This document shows, piece after piece, positions 1 to 10,300 of a DNA stretch of 25,000 bases; the stretch's first letter is position 1, and each line of letters begins with the position of its first letter. The DNA is taken from positions 1-25,000 of the forward strand of contig CAIIXF020000203.1 in the NCBI GenBank assembly GCA_903813345.2, given 5' to 3'. The notes under the pieces were generated by a model. The model saw only the letters and a program-made list of their open reading frames with translations. It was not told the origin of the DNA and searched no databases. The position numbers and the translations under genes are program-made. The stretch is from Owenia fusiformis (lineage: Eukaryota; Annelida; Polychaeta; Sabellida; Oweniidae).

Positions 1-2648
1 CAATGTCTTTGCTAGTTGCATTCGTTTTTATGATTGCTTGTCCAGTCTCATTGTCCTCCTCTTTGTCATTTTTTACATTTATAGCACCCTTATTTCCATT
101 CGATTCTTCTCCATTTGAGTTGTCTGATTTTTCATCATTTTCATCTGCATTGATGGTATTTGACTTTTGAACATCAGTTTCTTCATCTTGTTTGTCACTT
201 CTTATCATACGTCCACCACTATTGATCTGTATGCTGTCATTCTGTAAAGATTGATAATCTGTACATCGCTGACAGCCATCATTGATACCAGACATCTTTT
301 GGTATTTTTGTATTAGTATTGATTTGAAAAATCTGATAATTGTATTTTTATTGTTGCTCAGACATTTTGGATTTGTTATTGAAGTGCTGATATATGGTTT
401 TATATCTACTGACTGATTCGTTTGGGTGATTTCATTTTCACTATTCTTCATATCTGGAGTAATAGGATTGCTTGGAACCTTTTCATCCAATTGCTGACTT
501 TGTCGTCTTGCTTCACTTTCTGCATTGGTCTTGTCTGAATCAATTTTTTCAGTTGCACGATTATCTGCTTCAGACAGAGTATCAGATGCTTTATCTTTTA
601 TTCTATCAATTCCCTCCATGTTGTATTTTATATGTGTGTCAGCCAAAGTAGGTTCAGCTTGCTCATTTGCTTGCTTCTTGATAATAGGAGTTTCTATAAT
701 TTTTTGTATCACCATCTCTGGTTGTTCTTTCTTATCCATTAGATATTGCATTCTTTGTTGCTGTTGTTGGGTCTCAAGTGTCAACTGTGTCATTGACTCC
801 ACTTTATTCATCAGTTCTGATATGAGCAGTGATTGTGACATCACTGTTTGTTGAAGTATCTTATTCTGCATATCAGATTCATCTGCTTTCGTTTTCATAG
901 CTTCTAAGTTAATGGTCTGATCTTGAACTAGTTTAGAAAGTGTTTCCAATTGGGATTTCTGTTTCTTCACTATTTCTAATGATTTAGCTTCTATTTCGGA
1001 AGGGGGTAAAGCTGGGTATTTCTTCTCATCAAGTTGCGATTTATATATTACATCTGTTTTCATTTTTATTTCTGTAAAACTTTGATTTAGTTTTAGCAGT
1101 TCATTTTCTAGTTTTAGAATCGTATTGTGGAGCTGTGTAAGAGTAGAGGAATCATTTTGTTTCACCATTGAACTTGTTAGTAATTTGTTCTCTAGTTTTA
1201 ACAGTTGCATTTCTAGGAACTGTAACTTTAAAGTGTGTTGAGCCTCAGTTTCTTTTAGCACACTTTTTATTTCATCTTTTATATCAGTGTTTGAAATTGT
1301 ATGTTGCCTTGTAATATCAATTGTATTTTGATTGTTCAGGTTTCTATCAAGAACAGTATGAGAATTATCGATAATGTCTTCCTGGATCGAGTCAGTTTCA
1401 TCTTTTATGTCAGATTTACTCAACAATGGTTGTTCCGTTTTCTCAATTGTTTTCATGTTCTCAACTGAACTATTGATAGCATCATTGATGTTGTCAATTG
1501 TGGGTCTTTTTGATATGTATACATTACAGATATCTGCCTTTCGTCTGTTTTTGATACAATACTTGAAGCATTTCATAAAATTTGATGAAGTATTCACTTT
1601 TGGCAAATTCATAGGATAGGTTAATGGTATCATGTTCCATATAGAGCAGATAAATGTGCTCATTGAATGTTTATACATGTACCTGATGCATTTTGTATGG
1701 TCTAACGTCAAATAACCATCCTTATGAACAGGTTTATCAGATGGTCTACATGTTAACTTGTGTATTGTAAGTTCCTTGAAGTAACAGTATAATAAAGTTA
1801 CCATTCTCTGTTTGTCACAATTGGGAGCTTTCCACTTAGATTGTTTCTTTCTGTTCTCTGGAAGACTCATCAATCCCGACATGAAATGCATCACTGTATA
1901 GAATTCACATTTTGCATGGCATTGCTTACAGGATTGTCTTGTCACATTCATGATGTCATCTAGCTTTTGTTTTATTAAATGTTCAGTGACCTCAACTTCA
2001 TTATTACATAGTTCTTTGAAATAGTAACACGCCATGGTTTCTAGATACTCCCAAGTTGTCATTGTGTGGTTTGCTGGAGAGATATTTATGTCTTTATACG
2101 TCAAAACTGTCATGTAGTAAAAACTTAAGCTGCATGAGTTTTTAGTTTGAGATTGCTTTATTAGTTTTTCAAGTGAAATGATATGTTTAGTGTTCTTTTG
2201 TTTTATGTCCTTTTTCTCATCAGTATCAGAAGGGTCGTCATTGAGACTTTGTGCTTTGGTGTCTGTTTTGTTACTTTCTCTTCTGTTTACATCAATTTTA
2301 TCAGTATGTGAAATTACTTCATCAAGTTCAGTTGGGTCTATGTCGTCATCATCATCTTCTTCTGTATCATCAGTAGTATCATCCTTGTGATTAATATCAT
2401 CACCATCATCATTTACATTATCAACTGGCTCCGTTTTCTTCTCTTTTGTCTTTACACCAAGCATTGTTTCATATGTGACCAGTATTGCACAGTCAACCAT
2501 CACATTTTCCGGCTGTTTGATGATGTTCTCTATAGTCTGTTTCACTGCAGATTGAGATGCAGATAAGTCCCCGCTAAGATGACCCTGGACAAGTAGGTCC
2601 AGATACCATAGCTTAATATCACATTGTTTTCCTGATTCTGCACTTAAC
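1..2648 (-). CDS. Exon 2 of the minus-strand gene: giant exon, open at left edge
   Basis: An uninterrupted frame of 882 codons runs on the minus strand from the acceptor TTCCAG|G at 2650-2649 to the edge of the window. Such length without a stop in AT-rich DNA is strong evidence of coding. The plus-strand copy shows ATC/TC-rich runs near 2340-2410 that are the complement of the Asp/Glu codons. The stop codon and any C-terminal membrane segment lie outside the window. Confidence 0.88.
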
Positions 2649-3247
2649 CTGGAATAGAATAAATGTATTAGAACATTGCATTGCATAACTTGTAACTTGT
2701 ATCAACAACTTACATATAATAATGTTTGTTAAAAAATGCAATAGACAATAAGGCTTGGAATGCATCAAGCTGGATCATTCACTTTAATGAATGATACCTC
2801 ATAAAAGAAGTTACTACAACATGTTATTCGATTCAAATTTCTCAAAACAACTGCTTGTACAGTAATTTTTATTGATTCAAAGTTAGTGTCAAGCAATGGA
2901 CTATTGATTACTAATGTACGTTTAATTCAATATAGCATATATAGCAAGTTAAAGATAGTCATACGTTTATTTTGATAACCTTCAATGTTCATAATAATGA
3001 AGACATGCAAATAGGAATTGCTTATACTGTATTTCAGATTTATTTAACCCAATTAACTTTAAGCAATAATCATTAACATTAAAAACAAGTAGTTGAGATG
3101 GTTCTGACATTCACATGGTAGCAATGGGAATCATCATTTGTAATTGAAATTATTTTGTAATTGATATGAATCTGTTTACCTGGTAACTTGCAGAGAACAC
3201 AATGTGATGATAAACATTACACTAGTCATAATTGTTGATTGCATCAT
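1..3247 (-). CDS. Secreted/lumenal coiled-coil protein, unrecognised family (5' part; continues past left edge)
   Basis: This is a two-exon reading frame on the minus strand: exon 1 at 3247-3180, intron 3179-2649, exon 2 from 2648 leftward without a stop to base 1. At least 905 residues are encoded. Residues 1-22 form a signal peptide (MMQSTIMTSVMFIITLCSLQ...). Residues about 100-135 are an Asp/Glu tract (TTDDTEEDDDDDIDPTELDE), and residues about 195-400 are Cys-rich, including CKQCHAKCEF. Further on are leucine-heptad coiled-coil stretches with KLENKLL and KLENELLKLN, then Gln-rich and polar, charged, probably disordered sequence. No transmembrane segment is seen in the visible part. The intron is bounded by AG|GTAAAC and TTCCAG|G and the phases join (AG+G). 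A polypyrimidine-AG lies just upstream of the ATG, so a non-coding first exon is likely. The frame was translated by eye. I do not recognise the family and assign no function; SUN-type or other coiled-coil membrane proteins are possible but unproven. Confidence 0.82.
3180..3247 (-). CDS. Exon 1 (coding) of the minus-strand gene: signal peptide
   Basis: This 68-nt exon encodes Met-Met followed by a hydrophobic core and ends in phase 2 at the donor AG|GTAAAC. Two adjacent ATGs (3247 and 3244) could start translation, and both keep the signal peptide. On the coding strand the bases TTTTTCCAG lie immediately before ATATGATG. This looks like a 3' splice site, so the transcript probably begins in an upstream untranslated exon, which I could not locate. 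Confidence 0.75.
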
Positions 3248-6200
3248 ATCTGGAAAAATATAAGAAAATAATGAAATATATAAAATTAATGGATAATTGT
3301 GATTGTGTGTATTTGTCAAAATAATCTTGTAATAACATGTACATTATATGTTGATATAATTCTTTTATTTATTTAATATACAAGCGTAATTGTATTCCTA
3401 CCTTATATTCTTTTATTAAAAGTATGTTTTCTCAGTTAAGTTCTGATTTATAATTGAATCTGTAGTGTGATGAAACTCTAATAATATGAAACTGCACACG
3501 TGTGGATTTCCACCTCCTTAGTTTTGTGACGTTGCAATTTTGCATTACATGGCCAATATCAAAACTAAGTTAATCCTATAGCTTAAGAACATTAAACTTC
3601 ATTTTAATGTCAATGTGATATGTTTTACTGTTTATTCTATAAAGCATTTTAAAGTAGCTATTGTTGTCACTCTCAACGATTTGACATCTATGTGTAATCA
3701 AAACAATTGAAATGGGTTAATGGTGAACTTTTAAGGGTAAATATTAACTTGTTGGTGTCTGTAAATGTAGTTAGAATCATACTCCAAATATGACACTTTC
3801 CCTCAATTTACCATTTTAATTTTTAAGATATTGATTTTGATTGAGTAGCAGATGTTGATTATTGAGTTAGAGTAGAAGAATAAACAGACCTCGAATCAAT
3901 GATAATTTAATAACTAAGAAATGAATGAAATTCTTCATTGCCAGTGATTAATGTGACATCTTTTAAAGAAGTTCTTTCTATTTGAGTATAATTGTTGTTT
4001 GCTCGATCGGGGCAAATCATCACAATATACAATGAATGTATAAGCATATCATGACATATTAGTCATTTTTATATCGACACCTGTGTCAGATTTTCAATAT
4101 TGGTGATATTGTTCATATTGGGCTAGTACCTAAGTTATAGGGCATGGTATAAGAGGTTGGAATCTACAAGTTTTGGTGGCCGGTTCTTAGCCCTATTTGC
4201 AAAAATAACGTTACGTAATGGTTATGTATTGAATTGTGTAAAATTATTTAATATAATGTAATAGTAATAAAGATTATTATCATTATAATTTGCCAACAAA
4301 CACGAGTTGTTATGTCAACTAGTTATATATTTTTATTTGAGTGCCAAGGAAACCAGAATGATTACATAAATACTTTATTGGACACTTGTTAAGTAAGAAA
4401 TGTGGCGCATTACCTAAAAAACATATCTTGAAATCCAACTTTTTAAAAAAAATTATATTGTTTTAGGTACACTTCTTTATTTCTCCTTATTTTTCCACAT
4501 TGGTATTTGAAGTCTAAACAATCTTTTTATGTTAAGAATAAAATTGTGACAACATTTTTATTTTTTTATTTTACACACTAACGTTTGATTAGCATATTGT
4601 ATTAATTGTTCCAAAAAGCCCGAGAATTAGGGATTCTATGCAAAAGTGGAACTATTTTGTGATGATAGCTTGATATCGAAAATAATTGAGGTATTAGAAT
4701 GACTCGTAACAGGGGCGTAGCCAGCAAAAAATATGGTTTTTAGATTTGTTTTGAAAATTACAAAAATTGATGCCATTTCCTTCAAAATTGAGTTAGAATA
4801 AAAAATAAAATTCAAATAAAAAGCAATTTATTGATTTAAAGCTCATTTCATCTTCTATCTAGTGGCTCTATTTCTATTGGATATGGAGGGGGTGCTGGTC
4901 TTGAACTTTAGAAAGAAGTTAAAATGAAAATACAATAATTTATTTTTCCGTGCAGCTCCAATTGCCCCATTCAATATCATTGATTTGATTCTTTGATCAT
5001 ACATGTCATAACCATATTTATTAACAGTTACATATATATCTGTTTTATGTTTGTAAAATATTTGTTAATCTGAAAGGTTTATGTTCTTAATGATCTAATT
5101 AGGATGTTTTTCTAGCTCAGTGAATACGTTCCATAAATGCGGTAAAGTTTTTAAAGTTATCAAAAGACAAGTTTCGGTTTGGAGAACAGTCTACTGGCCT
5201 AATAATGTTTTATGATACATATAGAAAAAATACCCAAATTAAATTATGAATATTCAAAAGAGGACATTTAAATCAAAAATATGTAAAAATATCAAAATTG
5301 TGCGAAGCAGGCTTAACGTGTAGTAGGCTGATGAACTTCGTTCTACAAACCGAGTCTAGTCTTTTTGGTTACCAAAATAAGGCTTAAAACAATGGACTGT
5401 ATGAGTTTTTCCAATGATAAAATAACATAGGGTATATTGTTTTCAACGTTATCGCATATTCAATGCCCTTCACCATTCAGAAGATACTGACGTAGTGCAG
5501 AAGAATGTATCGAGGTAGGGTCCCAAATCCATGGTTTTAAATGATTTTCTGAGAGACGAATTAATAATTTCATTATCATGGGCAATTATCCTCAACTGCC
5601 GAACCTTCGACCTTAACTGTTGGAAACGTATTCCTTTGATGAGACATGATGATTTCATACTTGCGATGCCATTTTAAGAAAAAAGGCTGTCATGTACTAT
5701 TAATTATTTACCTGATTGATAATGTGTGATAACACATGTTACATAATTCGTATCATATCATATTAGAACAAAATTAATGGTAAGTGTAGTACTTCTCTCC
5801 TAGAAGAGTCGTAGAATACTGATAACACATCCCTCTCAAATAAGATATTTAGATTCTTGTATTTTCTTTGAAGTTCGTCAAATACTGGTAAGTAAATGTT
5901 TTTCTCATGATATGTGTAGAATTACTAAATGTATTATGATATCACTTTCATAACATGTTCATAGAGTATGATTATCTTGGTATTCTGCGAGGAAATAAAC
6001 AAACTGATGACCAGATGACTGGCACTTCATGTTAAGGGCTGTGGTAGGTTTGTATGTCATGTCCCGAGGAAGTAAAAGTTGACATGAAAATACAGTTCAC
6101 TCCAACTGCTAAGCCTGTACATGTAAGTTGATGGAATATAAAGTTTTTTGTTTTTCTAAACTACTGAACAATTGCAAAGTCAATAAAAGTTTGAATTTTG

Positions 6201-6513
6201 ATAGGCTTTTTGACAGAGCTGAACTGAACATTGAATGATATAGTTTTAGTGGAATATTGAACTTATCGTTGGACATGATGAGAATAAACTTAAGGATCGG
6301 AGGGCCGTGCAAATACTTACAGTGAAATATATGGACATCTTAAAAAACTAATGGTGAACTACAAGTAGCCGCTCATTGTTTCATGTGACTTTAAATTATG
6401 AAAATTGCTATTATAAGTTGACATTAAATGAGGATTTATGAACACGTATCACAATTTCAAAACAGTTGTTAGGCAAGCCTTATTGATAAACATTCAAATA
6501 GTGTACCTGTTTG
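3248..6513. other. Intergenic, AT-rich; no supported gene
   Basis: This is the spacer between the divergent minus-strand gene and the chitobiase segment, so it should hold the promoter of the minus-strand gene. A small patch near 3490-3545 with an E-box-like ACACGTGT and a TGACGT half-site stands out from the AT background, but I cannot assign a start site. Only short frames (60-67 codons) occur and none shows coding character. One 16-bp string at 4710 resembles a hAT transposon end but has no partner. Confidence 0.5.
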
Positions 6514-7189
6514 ATTTTGGATATGTCAACATTTTGACTCTTGTCATATTTTATAGTCACTTATAAAGCCTGCCAGTAGGCCCTATACTGTATCCAACCT
6601 TGAATAATTAGAGGTCATTTCTAGTAGACCATTGCATTGTATTGGATTACAGATTTTAGTCAGTAGTGGTTTACATGATTCATAGCATGTATTGTTGCCC
6701 TTTGTGTATTCTTTGGATCCATTGTAAATTAACTATTTGTGTTTTGCATCGAAAAGTATTTCTTTCACCATTAATTGACTTTTCAAAGATCTAAACATAT
6801 ATTTTTTATTATTAGTTTTATTATAGAATATAGCATTTCAAAATTTACCCCGAGCCATTGTCAAGTTAACAGAAAATAAAATGAAATAGTTTTGTAATTT
6901 TAAACCAAGGGGTTATCGAAGGGTCTTTTTTGTTCAGTATATTCTGTGGCCAACGTCTGAATGGATAGAATTCACCTCAAATATGTCAATCTAGTTGATC
7001 TAGTATAATTTTATTCAAAACTGAAAAACTATTGATGATACTACTTGTTCGATCAGAACTCGATCAGGACACATTGAAACATTTTGAGGAGGCCTGTAAA
7101 CAGAAATTATTAAAAGTTAAATTTTACATTTTGAACAGGCCTCGTATTTCATTGATCAGTATTTTGTTTTATCGTATTTCATTTATCAT

Positions 7190-7265
7190 AAGAGTGGGGA
7201 ACTCTTAATATGTACGAGGAATACCAACGCACAACATAAGAATACGCTTAATAGAGATTGCCAAC
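7190..7265 (+). promoter_or_regulatory. Conserved 5' flank / probable 5' UTR of chitobiase copy A
   Basis: The 75 bases before the start codon are almost the same in both copies (compare 21309-21388). The differences are a G/T, an A/C and a 5-base insertion (GCCTA) in copy B. The block probably holds the untranslated leader and proximal promoter. No clear TATA box or initiator is recognised, so this is only a location estimate. Confidence 0.3.
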
Positions 7266-7302
7266 ATGCTGAGGGATATCATCGTCTATGCAACTTTAGT
7301 GG
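7266..7302 (+). CDS. Chitobiase copy A, exon 1: start codon and signal peptide
   Basis: This tiny exon encodes MLRDIIVYATLV plus one base and ends at the donor G|GTAAGT. It is supported by its counterpart at 21389-21425, which differs by one silent change (AGG/AGA). Joined to exon 2 it gives a good signal peptide ending near VSCA. Intron 1 (7303-9720, 2.4 kb) is AT-rich, holds the MITE at 8397-9017 and no supported gene. Confidence 0.85.
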
Positions 7303-10300
7303 GTAAGTAATTAAACTTTTATTTTTCAAAAGTTCTAACAAACAGGACTAGTTCGACATATATGATTCCATGAACTTTCCAAATTGTATAAGTGTATTTG
7401 AATAACTTTATATTTGGAATATGCATCTACATATATGTACATATTGACTTATTGATATAAATGTAATTATGAAATGTCCAAGTGTTTAGCACCATCCATA
7501 TCACGTTTAACTTGTCAGGTTTATTTTCATCATAGTGTGCATGAAAATGGAATACAAAAATTTTGATTACATTAAAACTGTTTTAACAAAAGTGTTTCAT
7601 AGTTAACTTTTATGACAGTGTTTGTCAGAAGCTGTTTTGTTCAAAGGATTGATCATATACATGTATAGCTCATCATATAGCTTGTCCTATAATTATTTTA
7701 ATTCAAGGCTAGATTTAGGTAAAATGCTAAACCTATTTTGCATTGTATGTAAATTGCAAGTAAACAGCCATATAGGTTATCACAAACGATTTTAGATGGT
7801 TATTTCTTTGTTTTGGCCACTTTCTGACCAAGAAGACGGGCATATCTTTTAAATCCATTCATTATCTCAAATAAAAGTAATTGATAATTGAGTCAATCAG
7901 AATCGGTAATAGTGAGGTAGCGATCAACATAGATATACCCATAATTGATATCTTTAAAACTCCCCTAAGGAATGCATTATTTCTTTAAAGAGGATAACTG
8001 TGTCTCAAAATGCAACATATTAATGCAACAAAAAATTAAAAAGCAGGGGTGGAAAGGGTTAATAATCAGGATAACATTTCAAACAAAACATATTTGTGGG
8101 TTGTTCGCGCCTTCCCTGTCTCAAGGTCCAAATTATTTTATCATCTCTATGAGTGCTTTTCCTGGAGATAATGCATTGGGCTAACATATGCCCCTGTTTG
8201 AATCCTCAGAAAACAGACAAAAGTCAACATATGAATGTCTGAAATCTATTGCGATACTTTCCGCGCTCCTTTGTGGCTTAAATGAAATTGATTAATTTTC
8301 AAAATAGGCTATACAGAAACTTGAAAATCTTTCAAGAAAATAAAGATTTCTCCTTTAAAGATATTAACAACGAAAAATGAAAGGTTTTTGAAGATACAGG
8401 GTGGGCCAAAAAACGCCACTTTTTTCAAAATGCTATAACTTTTTTAATTTTGATACAAAATCATAATTTGCATACCAAATGAACTTGAGGTTGTTATCTA
8501 GCCATGGATCATGAAGTATACACTTTTACTTGAATGAAACATGTCACCAGCGTCTCACTTAAACATGTGGTGTGACATGAGGAATTTATAATTTGCAAAA
8601 TGTTCCTGAACTGATACGGCCTGATGATCGCCAAACTTATAGCCCTGGTGTAAACCCCAGTGAGTATAGGGTGTGGGAAGGTCTCCAGGAGATTGTATGA
8701 AGGCACCCAATCTAGAAAATTGCTCGACTAAAGCCATGACTAAAGCTGGCAATTAAGACAGGTTGAAAAAACTTAGCTAACATTTCATTGATACTGCTAT
8801 ATCTGCAAGGAGACTAAAACTAAAATATATCATCAATTAGGGTGGCGCACCAATCGAACTCCCATTTTAGATCAAATATAATCTAAGTTGAAGGACTTGT
8901 CACATCATATTATTACTAAGAACCCGTGGCACTATATAACTGCAAAACTTGGGGTATGTAGGTTAGAAAATAAAAAAGTTGTCTCTTGAAAAAAGTGGCG
9001 CTTTTTGGCCCACCATGTATTTACGAAAAAATATGGAAAAACATTTTATTCAAAAATTGATGAATAATCATGTTTAAATAAATTGTATTAGGCTAGTTAT
9101 TATGTATTTAAATTGCAATGGTGTAATGTTTAATGTGTCTCATAAGCCCAGGTAGGACTGGCTATTTTGAATAAGTGACATTTGAATATTTGAATAAATA
9201 GATGAATAGAAAAACTACCTTTCAAGACGTTGACTTCATACCAAAAAAGGTAATCTTTTTACATTGTTTAATGCACTATGTACTATTCTTGATTTTGATG
9301 TATCGATTAGTTCTTGAAAAATGTGTGTTCCCCATCTTATTTCATTAAAGGAGAAAGCTCATGCTATCCATTAATTTCAGCTCATTTTGGTCATCCGAAT
9401 GCAGTATCTTTTAAGTATCTTGAGCATTTTTTCTTTTTGGAAATAAAACTTGTCTCAAACCACATTTTAATTATACATTTAACATTATACATATAAGAAA
9501 AGTTAGTCTGAATTATTAATTATCATTATTTTTATTTTCCTGAGGTAAAGATGAATTTAAAAGATTAATTAATTGACCTTTCCTTAAAACAACAAAGATT
9601 TCAAGGATATATAAAGAAAACTATTTCAAAGGCAATTGGATCAATTGTGTATCATATTAATGATAATCATCCTCCCAGTATATTGATATATTGTGTAATA
9701 TTAATACCTTTATGTTTTAGGTGTTTCTTGTGCAATAACCCAGGAGAATCTTGACTACATTGGTGATAATTTAGATATCACATATGACGTTGTTACTAAC
9801 TTTGTGCCTGAGAATGATACTTATACAGGGAAGCTCACCTTCAAGAATTCTGGCCAAAATGTTATCAACAATGATGCATGGGCCATATATTTTTGCCATA
9901 TAAGGATAATAGAACAGTCAAGAATCTACCATGGTAATTACATAGACCCGAATGGATACACTGACCCCAATACTGGTGCAAAATGGTCCCATGTTAATGG
10001 CTGCTTGTTTAAAGTAGAGCCAACGGCTACATTTGAAGATATTACTGCTGGTGAGTCACGTGAAATTTTGTTCATCGCTGGAGCCTGGATGATTTCTCGA
10101 AGTGATACTATGCCCAATTGGTATGTGGCAGCGGATGGTCTCGAAGCCCGTACAATTCAAAGTACAGCCTCCGAAGATCTTGACTTTGTGTCTGCATTTG
10201 ATTCTGTTGAGAAATGGAAACGATATGAAAATGACAAGTATGTATTACAAGAACAATATTGGGGATAAATTTATCAATATTTTCTCTAATATTGTCATAA

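Noticed and set aside
525-2390. Plus-strand ORFs at 525-854, 1374-1619 and 2178-2390
   Set aside because: Antisense shadows of the 882-codon minus-strand exon; their Ser/Cys/Phe-rich translations reflect complementary codons.
4710-4725. CAGGGGCGTAGCCAGC resembles a hAT-type transposon terminus
   Set aside because: No matching inverted end or 8-base target duplication was found nearby, so it may be a lone fragment or chance.
5470-5658. 62-codon minus-strand ORF
   Set aside because: Short, with no family resemblance, splice context or conserved partner.
6109-6312. 67-codon minus-strand ORF
   Set aside because: AT-rich low-information frame, no motif.
7972-8184. 70-codon plus-strand ORF in intron 1, with a similar ORF at 22297-22506 in copy B
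   Set aside because: It is similar only because the segment is duplicated. The copies differ by a 2-base and a 1-base indel that happen to restore the frame, there is no recognised motif, and it lies inside an intron.
8509-8752. Two overlapping minus-strand ORFs inside the MITE
   Set aside because: The opposite strand carries the recognisable transposase remnant, so these are shadows.
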